DNA of 64,000 nt from Abyssibius alkaniclasticus (GTDB lineage Bacteria; Pseudomonadota; Alphaproteobacteria; Rhodobacterales; Rhodobacteraceae), in assembly GCF_020447305.1 (NCBI RefSeq), contig NZ_CP095732.1, forward strand, positions 2,016,501 through 2,080,500, in the 5' to 3' direction. The notes below the pieces were generated by a model. The model did no database searches. It saw nothing but the letters and a program-made list of their open reading frames with translations, and was not told the origin of the DNA. Positions 1 through 8,382 of this stretch are shown here, piece by piece (position 1 is the first letter of the stretch; every line of letters starts with the position of its first letter). The translations under genes were made by a program, and so were the position numbers.

Positions 1-1428
1 GGCGCGGGTTTGGCGGTCGAACAGGCCATCAAGCAATTCTGGCTGGGCATGTTCGATATTGTCTTGGACTTCGCTTTCCTCAAACCCCATATCCACCAAA
101 CGATCCACCAGCCCGCGAACAGCTTCTTGGAAACTTGGCGAGTTCAAACAGGCATAGGATTTGTTCAGCGCGGGGTCGCTGCGCCGCGTGGCATAGGGCA
201 TGCGCAGCACCCGGCCTAGCAATTGTTCCGCATCCCCTGCCGAACTGATATTGGCCACAGAACAGAACACATAGGCAAAAGAACAATCCCAGCCCTCTTT
301 TAGCGCCTGAACCGTAATCACATAATCAATCGGGCAATCGGGGTCGCTTAGCGTTATGCCGTTCAACTCGCGCTGGTTGCCTGTCACCACGGCAATACTT
401 TCGGGCGGAATGCCCTTCACATCGACCAGATGATCACGCAACACTTCAACCGTGACTTCCTGGTCCTTGTTTTGCGCCTGAAACAGAATGATTGGCCGAA
501 TATAAGCCTCGCGGTCGCGCTTGGCGATTTCCTCCAGTTCGGCCCGCTTCAAAATCGCGCCATTCACCGCCGATTGCCAGCTTTTGTGTTCCTCCAGCAC
601 CACCGGCATTTTGATCATCTGCTCGTCTTTAAGCTCTTGCGCTGTAACGGAATGCAAAATGTTCGACCGGCCTCTTGGCGTTGCGGTCATTTCAATAATG
701 GCAGACGGATTCAGGCGTTGCTGCATTTCATGCGCTAGGCCCGTTACCGCCGTATGCGCCTCGTCAACAATCACAAGGGGGCGGTGCATGTGCAGCAGAT
801 TGGCGAATGAAAACCGGATATCGCCCTTCATTGGCCCGTCATCATTGCGCTCCAGCCCCGCCGTGTTGGGCGATACTGCGCTGAAATGCGGCTCCATCAT
901 TTCATTATGGGCATAAACCTTGCGGCCATTGGTGTTGCTCACCTTCAGCGTTTGAATCGTGCCGACAAATACGCATAGGTTCGCGCGTAAATCTTGCGGG
1001 GTTGCTTGGGTAAAATCGCCAATGTCGAATACGCGCACCCGGCCTTCAAAAGCGTCATCAAGGCTTTGGCGGTAAGGGTGGCGCGGGTCTTTAAGCGCCT
1101 CAACCGTTTGCCGGCGGATTGCATCGGAAGGCACCAGCCAAACAACAACCGGATATTGCTGCTCCATCCAATGATCGCGCGCATGGGCTATGGCATGGGC
1201 TGCAAGCAGGGTTTTGCCGCCGCCGGTAGGCAGGCGAAGGCAGACATATGGCACAGCCTCCAGCCCCTTGACGGGCTTGTATGCGCCACCATAGCCACGC
1301 AACCGCTTGGCCTGCTCTGGTTCAGACGTGATCGCGGTGAAAGCCGCCTGAGGCCCACGCACCCGCGCTTCCTTGAAAAACGCCGATAGTGTGTCGATGG
1401 TCTGTTGCTGATACTGCTTGAGCTTCAT
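1..1428 (-). CDS. res: Type III-like restriction enzyme, Res (helicase/nuclease) subunit, partial
   Basis: The frame stays open from an ATG at 1428 to the window edge, so only the first 476 residues are present. It begins MKLKQYQQQTIDTL, a typical start for DEAD/DEAH-type Res subunits. Residues 69-73 are GGGKT (Walker A); VDEAH follows near residue 220, then a TATP motif, then helicase C-terminal motifs including a region ending LLGRVLRMPYA. The nuclease domain expected at the C-terminus lies outside the window. Its ATG overlaps the mod stop codon (ATGA), so the two are translationally coupled. Res would hydrolyse ATP and cleave DNA when two inversely oriented unmethylated sites are present, as known for type III enzymes; the family assignment is from motifs only. 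Confidence 0.85.
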   Translation of the reverse strand, partial: MKLKQYQQQTIDTLSAFFKEARVRGPQAAFTAITSEPEQAKRLRGYGGAYKPVKGLEAVPYVCLRLPTGGGKTLLAAHAIAHARDHWMEQQYPVVVWLVPSDAIRRQTVEALKDPRHPYRQSLDDAFEGRVRVFDIGDFTQATPQDLRANLCVFVGTIQTLKVSNTNGRKVYAHNEMMEPHFSAVSPNTAGLERNDDGPMKGDIRFSFANLLHMHRPLVIVDEAHTAVTGLAHEMQQRLNPSAIIEMTATPRGRSNILHSVTAQELKDEQMIKMPVVLEEHKSWQSAVNGAILKRAELEEIAKRDREAYIRPIILFQAQNKDQEVTVEVLRDHLVDVKGIPPESIAVVTGNQRELNGITLSDPDCPIDYVITVQALKEGWDCSFAYVFCSVANISSAGDAEQLLGRVLRMPYATRRSDPALNKSYACLNSPSFQEAVRGLVDRLVDMGFEESEVQDNIEHAQPELLDGLFDRQTRA

Positions 1429-2987
1429 TTCCGCGCCCTCACATCATAGGGGGTTTGTTTGAAGGTTATGTTTTCGCCCTCAAGCGTGGTATCGGCCAAG
1501 ACCGTGCGTTCGCCGTAAATGGTCAGCGGCCCGTCAAAATCGCCCGCCGCTTCGCGGATAAGCCGCAAGGTTTGGCGGTTCAGCACATTGCCGCCATTCA
1601 CCGATTTATCGCCCAGAATGCCGTTGTAAAGCAGCGCAATGCCCTTGCCGCCCAGCGCCCCTAGGAAGGGTGTTGAAGTTTCCGGCGCATCCCACGGCTG
1701 GTTCATTTCTGAAAACCAGATATGCGCGGCCAAGGTGGGAAAGCGGATATCGGGTTGTAGCCCGCCGGTTTCATCGAACACCGCCGCGCCCAGTTTGAAA
1801 AACCGGAACCCGCCGCCGCCTTGCCAGTTTTGCGCCTTGGAAATGCCGCCCTGTTCACCATCGACAACCTTGGCCAAACGCGGCTGGCAATGCGTGACGG
1901 CATGTTCGCCCATTTCAATGCCAATATACCGCCGCCCCATTTTCTGCGCGACAGCGGCAGTTGTGCCAGAGCCTAGGAATGAGTCGATGATAAGATCGCC
2001 GGGTAGTGAGGCTATGTGTAAAATACGTTCAAGTAAACGTTCCGGCTTTGGAGTTGAAAAAATTTCATCAGCATTAAAGTCGCGAACTTCTTTTTTTGCT
2101 TCGCTGTTTCCACCTACATCATTTTGCAACATTACTGACAGCGGCACTGTTCCTTGTTTTACGTTTTTTAGGAACCTCTTAATCATCGGGACGCCGTCAC
2201 CACCTCGTGCAAAAACAATTAAATTGTCACTCAACAATTCTTTATAACGTGATTCTTTCGCACCCCAACACCGCCCCTTAGGGGGCAAAACCTTTCGCCC
2301 AGACGGTAAGGTGATTTCATATATGTTTTCGCTTACACCCGTTCGAGCATATTGCGCCCCTCTAGCGCCGCCTGTTAAACTAATCGTAAAATTGTCGGGC
2401 ATATACAATCCACGCGGGTCATCTTTACGATTATATTTTGCGTTTAGTTCATCTGTCCTTGCAAGCGGATTAGGCTTCCATTTGTTCTTCGACTTTGCAT
2501 AAACAATTACATGGTCATGATTATCAGAAAACCAGAGTGCATGTGCTTGCGGCGCGGTTTTCTTTTGCCAAACCAAATTTGAAATGAAATTCTCCCTCCC
2601 AAAAACCTCATCCATTATGACTTTAAGATAATGCCCTTCACGGTCATCAATACTTACCCATATCGACCCATCCTCTGCCAGCAATTCCCGCAACAGCTCC
2701 AACCGTGGCCACATCATCGCCAGCCATTGCGAATGCTCCAGATTGTCATCGTAATGCTCAAAGGCCGATCCGGTGTTGTAGGGCGGGTCGATATAGATGC
2801 ATTTCACCTGGCCCGCATAGAACGGCAGAAGCGATTTCAGCGCCTCTAGGTTATCGCCCTGTATCAGCATATTGCCCGTGTCGCGGTCGCCATAGCCCAG
2901 CGCTGGCACTTCCTCCAGTAAGCGATACGGCACCTTTTCCGCCGCCCGCACATCCTGATCCCGCGTCAACCATCGCAATGTGGGCAT
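1425..2987 (-). CDS. mod: Type III-like site-specific DNA methyltransferase (Mod)
   Basis: A 520-residue beta-class amino-methyltransferase: the catalytic DPPYNTG is at residues 67-73, and the AdoMet-binding FLGSGTT lies later, near residue 340. The order DPPY before FxGxG, and the long segment between them that acts as target-recognition domain, fit type III Mod proteins and related N6-adenine methyltransferases. It protects host sites and supplies specificity to the Res protein encoded next to it. The middle of the gene (about 1990-2600) is clearly more AT-rich than both ends, which suggests that the recognition domain was exchanged. The start is ATG at 2987 with only a weak AGG upstream. 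Confidence 0.88.
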   Translation of the reverse strand: MPTLRWLTRDQDVRAAEKVPYRLLEEVPALGYGDRDTGNMLIQGDNLEALKSLLPFYAGQVKCIYIDPPYNTGSAFEHYDDNLEHSQWLAMMWPRLELLRELLAEDGSIWVSIDDREGHYLKVIMDEVFGRENFISNLVWQKKTAPQAHALWFSDNHDHVIVYAKSKNKWKPNPLARTDELNAKYNRKDDPRGLYMPDNFTISLTGGARGAQYARTGVSENIYEITLPSGRKVLPPKGRCWGAKESRYKELLSDNLIVFARGGDGVPMIKRFLKNVKQGTVPLSVMLQNDVGGNSEAKKEVRDFNADEIFSTPKPERLLERILHIASLPGDLIIDSFLGSGTTAAVAQKMGRRYIGIEMGEHAVTHCQPRLAKVVDGEQGGISKAQNWQGGGGFRFFKLGAAVFDETGGLQPDIRFPTLAAHIWFSEMNQPWDAPETSTPFLGALGGKGIALLYNGILGDKSVNGGNVLNRQTLRLIREAAGDFDGPLTIYGERTVLADTTLEGENITFKQTPYDVRARK

Positions 2988-3073
2988 AAATTCAACCTGT
3001 CATCCTTGCGCCCCGATCTTGCGCCGGGGCACTTGGCCAAACCCTAGCCAATGGGGCCATGCGGCAAAAGCCC

Positions 3074-4096
3074 CTATCGCCCCATATCGCGCAAGATTTG
3101 CATTTGCCGTTCGGTTGTAACGGGTAAGTATGAATTGATCGTGGTCGCCACGTTTTCATGCCCCATATTCATCGACCATGCTTTGAACGCCTCGCGGTTT
3201 GGGCAAATCTTGTCGCCATAATGGGTGAGGGTTTTGCGGAAGGCATGAGGGGTGTATTGCGGCATCTGAACCGCTGCAAACGCGCCGCGAATGATCGTGT
3301 TCAACTTTGACCCATTGGTATAGCCGGTGCGCGCCAAGCCCGTATTCGCAAAGCCCTTGCCCTTCACCACCGCCACCCGCGCCTTGGGAAATAGCGCATC
3401 CTCTGGCCCGAACAATTTGACCTCGCGCAGATAGTTGAAATAGGCAGTGAAACAGTCGCGATAGGTGGGATCAATCGGCAAGAACTGGCTATGGATGGTT
3501 TTCGCACCTTTGGTTTTCACCTCGCGCGCATCCTGGAACACATGCCCAAGCTCGATGTTCACATGCTTGAGCTTTAATGTTGCCACGGCACCATCGCGCG
3601 CACCTGTCAGCATGAAGAAGGCAAACAGCGCCTTGTCGCGTTTCTGGAACTCGGTTTCAAACGGCATCGCCTGAAACGCATGTGCGGCCTGTTCCATTGA
3701 CGGATAGGGAATATCGCGTTCGGTATGCGCCACCCGCGCCGCTTTGCGATTGTTGTTGAAGTAGTCCACATCCGGATAGGTTAGCACACGCTTATAGCCC
3801 GGCCTGCTCACCAGCCAGTGAAAGAAGTTTTTGACCAGCCGCAAGGTGGCGTCGACCGTTGAAAACCCCAAAGGTTTGCCCGTTTTGGTGTTCTTTTGTT
3901 TGGCCAGATAGTCCTTAAAATCTGCCGCCTGTTGGCGGTGGAACTTCTTGAACGATTTGAATTTCGTGCTTTCCTCAAACCGCCGGATCGCCGCCTGCGC
4001 CTTGTCAATCGTGCTGTCATCCTGCCCTTTGGCATGGCGCAAATAGGTGGCGTAATCGCGCTTGATACGCTCGTTTTCCTCTAGATATCGCGTCAT
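3074..4096 (-). CDS. Tyrosine recombinase (phage-integrase family)
   Basis: A 340-residue recombinase. The N-terminal part resembles a SAM-like core-binding domain. The C-terminal catalytic domain has the first Arg in TGARDG (near 164), HAFRKT (HxxR, near 286), and MGHENVATTINSY with the nucleophilic Tyr near 323. The start is ATG at 4096 with AAAGGA upstream. It lacks the N-terminal arm-binding domain seen in the second integrase at 5860-7077, so it belongs to a different lineage and may be cargo, a resolvase-like enzyme, or a remnant of an earlier insertion. It lies 86 bp from the mod start on the same strand. Confidence 0.88.
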   Translation of the reverse strand: MTRYLEENERIKRDYATYLRHAKGQDDSTIDKAQAAIRRFEESTKFKSFKKFHRQQAADFKDYLAKQKNTKTGKPLGFSTVDATLRLVKNFFHWLVSRPGYKRVLTYPDVDYFNNNRKAARVAHTERDIPYPSMEQAAHAFQAMPFETEFQKRDKALFAFFMLTGARDGAVATLKLKHVNIELGHVFQDAREVKTKGAKTIHSQFLPIDPTYRDCFTAYFNYLREVKLFGPEDALFPKARVAVVKGKGFANTGLARTGYTNGSKLNTIIRGAFAAVQMPQYTPHAFRKTLTHYGDKICPNREAFKAWSMNMGHENVATTINSYLPVTTERQMQILRDMGR

Positions 4097-4211
4097 CTGC
4101 TTTTTCCTTTCTGCCAGTCGTTTTCAGCCTGTATCTGCCTTGTGTTTCCGCCCGACTCTGCGGTGGGCTGGAAGTTATAGTTCACGCTAGGTTTGAGAGG
4201 TTCCTTTAGGC

Positions 4212-4631
4212 TCATTCCCTGTTGCGTGTGGCGATGCTAAGAATTGGGGCCAATTCAGCGCATAGCTTTGGGCTGGCAAACTTGCCACATAGCCCTTGGC
4301 AAGCCTCACAAAGCGCCTCTAGCCTGCCGCGACCATCGGTATAGGGCAGGTAGTCAGCCATGCCGCCATAGGCGCGCCGTGGGGCATTGCAGGCCATGCA
4401 CAAGAACTGGTCCAGCGCCAAGCGCCGTTCCGGTTTGTTCGACCGATTGGCGATGAACTCCTTAAGCGCAAAGCCCAAGATCAAATGCGGTTTCTGGCTG
4501 TCCAGAACCTGCAAACCAGATTGCCGCCACAACCGCACCGTTTGAGTTGAAACGCCCAGCGCATCGGCTGCCTGCTCATAAGTGTATTGGTTGTGAATCT
4601 TGATCTTGCGCGCGGAAACGCGCTTGGCCAT
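4212..4631 (-). CDS. Small helix-turn-helix protein with a C-terminal cysteine cluster
   Basis: A 139-residue protein. Residues about 13-60 (YEQAADALGVSTQTVRLW) look like a MerR/excisionase-type helix-turn-helix. A second half contains CMAC and CEAC pairs about 35 residues apart, which could bind zinc. Its ATG overlaps the TGA of the upstream 70-residue gene (TGATG), so the two are co-translated. The pairing of an AlpA-like gene and this gene between two integrases suggests control of excision or of island genes. No family name is certain. Confidence 0.6.
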   Translation of the reverse strand: MAKRVSARKIKIHNQYTYEQAADALGVSTQTVRLWRQSGLQVLDSQKPHLILGFALKEFIANRSNKPERRLALDQFLCMACNAPRRAYGGMADYLPYTDGRGRLEALCEACQGLCGKFASPKLCAELAPILSIATRNRE

Positions 4632-4843
4632 CAGTTGCGCCCTGCCTTGCCGGGTTCAACGCGGCTGGCTTCCGCCCACGTGTTCAAATCGGCCCCGCGA
4701 TAGATGATCTTGCGGCCAAGGCGATAGAAGGCTGGCCCCATGCCTTTATGCCGCCATTGTGCCAGTTTTTCGCGGTCGCCGATCAGGTCCAGTTCAGTAT
4801 CGCCAAGCACATAGTTTCTGTTTTGCTCGAATAAGTTTGTCAT
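4631..4843 (-). CDS. AlpA/excisionase-like small DNA-binding protein
   Basis: 70 residues. The segment around KLAQWRHKGMGPAFYRLGRKIIYRGADLN is the recognisable helix-turn-helix plus wing of AlpA/Xis-type regulators, where a helix, a conserved PxFxRLG-type turn and a YR(G/R)xDLxxW tail occur. The last part, LNTWAEASRVEPG, completes that pattern. Proteins of this type bind near attachment sites or integrase promoters of genomic islands. It is the first gene of a two-gene unit with the cysteine-containing HTH protein downstream. Confidence 0.65.
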   Translation of the reverse strand: MTNLFEQNRNYVLGDTELDLIGDREKLAQWRHKGMGPAFYRLGRKIIYRGADLNTWAEASRVEPGKAGRN

Positions 4844-4941
4844 GCCGCTGGTCCTTTGCTGTTAGCATGGGACCGTTTCAGCATGGTTCGATGTATTGGG
4901 AAACGCGCTTGGAAAGCCCGTTTCTTTCGGCAATTAAGGGG

Positions 4942-5754
4942 TTAGTTTTCGGACCCTTTTTTTCCTCCAACCGCAAGTTGCATTGCAATTTGAGATAAAA
5001 TGCCGGGAGAAGGCGGCTCAACTCTATTTTCAGCCCAAATATATTGCTCAAGCGCATTAGGCGGTGGGTTTACGTCTTCGTCAGTGAGTTGAGAAATGGC
5101 CCATTTTGCTGCATGGCGTATATTCGCATCGATACCTAAGACTTCGTAAATTTGTTCAAGAATCCGCCCATATTCCGTTGACGGATATGGCCCATCACTT
5201 GAGGTTCCATAAGTCGGCAATCGTCGCTGCGTGCGCGCATAAAACCGTGCAAATCTTAAAGCGATAGTTCGAGCATAATAGTTTGGTGGGCGGTTGCTGA
5301 CTTTCCAGAACTGAGTTTCCTGCTCCATCAATTCAATGTATCTCTTTGAATATGCTTGATACATTTCGAATGCGACATAAATAGTTGAGTTGAAAAAGTC
5401 GGTTTGCATAACATTGCGCAAGGCTAGATCAATCGCAGTATAAGGCGGTTCGCTTTGAATCCTTGACGCAGCGGTTATGTTTATGACTTGGCTTAGTCGT
5501 TCAAACATTTCCGCCTGCTCGGGGGGTTGACCTGGCTTGTTGCTGACAAGTCTCGTCAGCAAAGTGTGCAGGCTATCAGAAACCAATTTGACTGTATCGC
5601 GTTCAGCAATGAACTCGCTTTTATTGTCGTGGATATTCGCCTTGTCCAAGCTAAAGAAGTGAGGCTTATCGCCGGGCCAAGCGCGTTTTGGCTGCCAGCC
5701 TAGCTGTTCCTCAAGAATGCGCCGGACCTGATCTTCTTTGGAATCTTCTGTCAT
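4942..5754 (-). CDS. Hypothetical protein of the island
   Basis: 270 residues, soluble, with no signal peptide or membrane segment and no motif I recognise. The N-terminal MTEDSKEDQVRRILEEQLGW is charged and probably helical. The rest is rich in aromatic and charged residues (YMQAYSKRYIELM-like helices) without cysteine clusters or nucleotide-binding loops. Base composition is lower in GC than the housekeeping genes to the right, as for much of the island. It stands alone between the small HTH genes and the P4-type integrase. It could be a defence or regulatory cargo gene, but nothing in the sequence proves that. Confidence 0.55.
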   Translation of the reverse strand: MTEDSKEDQVRRILEEQLGWQPKRAWPGDKPHFFSLDKANIHDNKSEFIAERDTVKLVSDSLHTLLTRLVSNKPGQPPEQAEMFERLSQVINITAASRIQSEPPYTAIDLALRNVMQTDFFNSTIYVAFEMYQAYSKRYIELMEQETQFWKVSNRPPNYYARTIALRFARFYARTQRRLPTYGTSSDGPYPSTEYGRILEQIYEVLGIDANIRHAAKWAISQLTDEDVNPPPNALEQYIWAENRVEPPSPGILSQIAMQLAVGGKKGSEN

Positions 5755-5859
5755 AAGGGCACGCTAGAGGCACTCTTTTGACATTGCAAGAATTGTTCCT
5801 GATTTGTTTCAATCACTGGGCGTGAAAAAAAGGGGGGTAGAACCAACACCTTTTGTCAT

Positions 5860-7077
5860 TTAATTTTCCGCCTGAAACCGCGCTTGAGCAAGATCAATCA
5901 CGTCCGAATTATGCCCCGTCACATAGTTTGACCAAGCCGTGATCAATGCGCGCCGCCGCTCAAGCAGGTCCGAACGCGCGTATGCCCGCTCAACGTCTGA
6001 TCCAACTTTATGCGCCAAACTCATTTCGGCAACCTCGCGCGGCGCGTTTGCCACCTCCGCCGCCCAGTCGCGGAAGGTGGAGCGGAACCCATGCACTGTG
6101 ACGCCCTCAACCTTCATCCGGCGCAATAGCATTAGCATAGCCATGTTGGACAAAGGCTTGTGCCGCTTCTGGCCTTCAAACACATAGTCCGATTGCATGG
6201 CGCGCAATGGTTCCAAGATCGCCTGCATTTCATCCGTTAATGGCACCCTGTGTTCAACACCGCCCTTCATCCGGTCGGCGGGGCAGGACCATAGCCGCGC
6301 CTCAAAATCCAGTTCGCCCCATTGCATCCCCAAAACCTCGCCCGTGCGTGATCCTGTGAGGCATGTAAACATAAGGGCTTTGGCTGCCATCGCGTCACGG
6401 GCCTGCAAATCAGCATAGAAGGCTGGCACCGCCTGCCAGTGCATTGCTTTGTGGTGCTTAGGCTTGGCTTTCACCTTTGGCAAAACTTGTGCATCGTGAA
6501 TGGCGGTCACAGGGTTTTCACCCGAACGAAAGCCCTTGGACTTTGCCACGTCCAAAACAATCTTTATGCGCTGGGCCAAGCGCCGCGCAGTTTCGTGCTT
6601 TTCTGTCCAGATAGGGGAAAGGCACATCAGCACTTCTGGCTGTTCAATGCTATCAACTGGCATGCGTCCAATCTTGTGAAAGGCATAATCGCGCAAGGTG
6701 TTGATCCATTGCTGCCCGTGCTTGGCGTTTTTCCAGGTCGGCATGCGGTCGATATGCACCTGCTGGGCAATTTCCGCGAAAGTTGGTATCTCGCGCGCTG
6801 CATTGAACCGTGGGTTCAAACCTTGCTTGGCCATGCGCCGATACTCAAGCGCGCGTTCGCGGGCTTGGTTCAAGGTCACCACATCGGCACCACCCAAGCC
6901 AAAATCGGTGCGTAATGGCGCGCCTAACCGATTCTTCTGGCCTTTGACCGTGACGCGCACAATCCAGCGCCGCGCGCCGGATGGATCGACAACCAGATAC
7001 AGCCCGCCGCCATCGCCATGCCGCCCAGCGCCCAAATTCTCGACAAGTTTCTTGGTTAGCTTACCTGTCAGTGCCAC
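5860..7077 (-). CDS. P4-type tyrosine integrase with N-terminal arm-binding domain
   Basis: 405 residues. The N-terminus (KLTKKLVENLGAGRHGDGGG, then YLVVDPSGARRW) is the DUF4102-type arm-DNA-binding domain of P4-like integrases. The catalytic part shows TGSRTGEVLGMQW (Arg near 244), HGFRSTFRDW (HxxR near 330), and SLAHKVGSDVERAYARSD with the Tyr near 367. The gene ends inside the island, and its start lies 153 bp from the 3' end of tRNA-Ser(UGA). That is the usual arrangement for an island inserted at a tRNA 3' end, with the island extending to the left. It would catalyse integration and excision of the segment to its left. Confidence 0.92.
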   Translation of the reverse strand: MALTGKLTKKLVENLGAGRHGDGGGLYLVVDPSGARRWIVRVTVKGQKNRLGAPLRTDFGLGGADVVTLNQARERALEYRRMAKQGLNPRFNAAREIPTFAEIAQQVHIDRMPTWKNAKHGQQWINTLRDYAFHKIGRMPVDSIEQPEVLMCLSPIWTEKHETARRLAQRIKIVLDVAKSKGFRSGENPVTAIHDAQVLPKVKAKPKHHKAMHWQAVPAFYADLQARDAMAAKALMFTCLTGSRTGEVLGMQWGELDFEARLWSCPADRMKGGVEHRVPLTDEMQAILEPLRAMQSDYVFEGQKRHKPLSNMAMLMLLRRMKVEGVTVHGFRSTFRDWAAEVANAPREVAEMSLAHKVGSDVERAYARSDLLERRRALITAWSNYVTGHNSDVIDLAQARFQAEN

Positions 7078-7229
7078 AATTCATACCACCCTTCATACCA
7101 CACAAGGATAGAATACGGGCATAATCGAAAGAAATCCAGCGCAATGGTGAAACCCGTTTAGGGCTATATAAAACAAAGAAAAAGGCCGCCTAAAGCGACC
7201 TGATCAACTCGAATAATATGCCAGCTTGG

Positions 7230-7316
7230 CGGAGGAGGTGGGATTCGAACCCACGGTAGACTTTCACCTACGTCGGTTTTCAAGACCGGTGCATTCAACC
7301 ACTCTGCCACTCCTCC
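7230..7316 (-). tRNA. tRNA-Ser (anticodon UGA)
   Basis: The minus strand folds as a class II tRNA: acceptor GGAGGAG pairs with CTCCTCC followed by discriminator G; a D-arm with GGTTGAA; an anticodon loop reading CTTGAAA with anticodon TGA; a long variable arm; and a T-arm GTGGGTTCGAATCCCAC. CCA is not encoded. Its 3' end points toward the P4-type integrase gene, so the 3' half is the likely attB/attachment core of the island to the left. I did not find a second copy of the 3' end inside the window; the other boundary should lie left of position 1. Confidence 0.95.
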
Positions 7317-7503
7317 GACGCGGCCCTTCTAGCGTCGGCGAAAGCCCGCGTCCAGAACAAGAATTGCGTTGCTCCGCTCTTTATTTTCGCGGGGTGATTC
7401 TATAGAGTTGCGCTCAAAGTTCATCTTCAGATGACGAGATCAGAGCAGACGATGCGCGGGGCCGGGGTTTTCTGGTGATTTACCCGGCAATAAGGGGATA
7501 CCT

Positions 7504-8370
7504 ATGCAGGCGCGGAAATTCATATTTCATAAAGCCGGGATCGGTTTGGTGCTGACGCTCGCCCTTGCGGGCTGCGAAGGTTTTCCAACCCCGATAGCGC
7601 CAAGCGCCAGTGCAGGGGCCGCAACCGGTGCCGCGCCCGAACGCGATGTCGTGCGCAGCGATCTGTTCAGTGTCACCGAAGCCGCCATGTGGGACGGGCG
7701 CCCGACATTTGGCGGCGTTTGGGTTGCCTATACCGGCGATATCCAGCCGGAACGTGTGCGCATTACCAACCGTGACAATGGCAAAACCGTTATCGGGGCG
7801 CTGTTCCGGCGTGAACGCGAAACACCCGGTCCGGCCATTCAACTTTCAGCCGATGCGGCCTCGGCGCTGAATGTGGTGGCGGGCACTTCGGTGCAACTGA
7901 CCGTCACAGCCTTGCGCCGCGAGGCCACCCCCGAAGTTGCCCCGGCACCTGAGCCCGCCGCAGCCGAAACGCCGGCGTCCACACCCGCCGCACATGATGA
8001 GACTGCGGCTGAAGCACGGCCGGTATCGCGCCCCGCCGCGGCAACTGCGGCAGCACCGGCAACCATCAGCGAAGCGCCGATTGCCGCAGCCCCTGCAACA
8101 GGCCCGGCAGCAGCCCCCGCCGCAGCCCCGGAAGGCGCGCCTTCGCGGCCCTATGCTCAGGTTGGCACATTTGCGTCGCAATCCAACGCCAATGATCTGG
8201 TAACCATTCTGGGCACCAATGGCGTTACCGCCGGCGTGCGCCAGGTCGAGGTTGATGGCCGCACGCTTTACCGGGTAATTGCCGGGCCAGCCGAAAGTGC
8301 CGCCAGCCTTGCCACACTCATCGCCAAACTCAAGGAACTCGGATATTCCGATGCTTTCCCCATTCGATAG
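7504..8370 (+). CDS. SPOR-domain lipoprotein
   Basis: 288 residues. A basic start and hydrophobic stretch end in the lipobox LAGC (Cys24), so it is predicted to be lipidated. A long Ala/Pro/Glu-rich, low-complexity linker (about 115-210) leads to a C-terminal SPOR domain (about 215-288, YAQVGTFASQSNANDLV onward) that binds denuded peptidoglycan, typically at division sites. It is followed after 12 bp by a D,D-carboxypeptidase gene, which fits a cell-wall role. The RBS is AAGGGG before the ATG at 7504. An RlpA-type catalytic domain is not evident; the middle region is unassigned. Confidence 0.85.
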   Translation: MQARKFIFHKAGIGLVLTLALAGCEGFPTPIAPSASAGAATGAAPERDVVRSDLFSVTEAAMWDGRPTFGGVWVAYTGDIQPERVRITNRDNGKTVIGALFRRERETPGPAIQLSADAASALNVVAGTSVQLTVTALRREATPEVAPAPEPAAAETPASTPAAHDETAAEARPVSRPAAATAAAPATISEAPIAAAPATGPAAAPAAAPEGAPSRPYAQVGTFASQSNANDLVTILGTNGVTAGVRQVEVDGRTLYRVIAGPAESAASLATLIAKLKELGYSDAFPIR

Positions 8371-8382
8371 ACGGATCCTTAC

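Noticed and set aside
7839-8203. Repetitive Ala/Pro/Glu codons as a possible tandem repeat or slippage locus
   Set aside because: They form a degenerate low-complexity linker of the SPOR lipoprotein, not a regular repeat unit.
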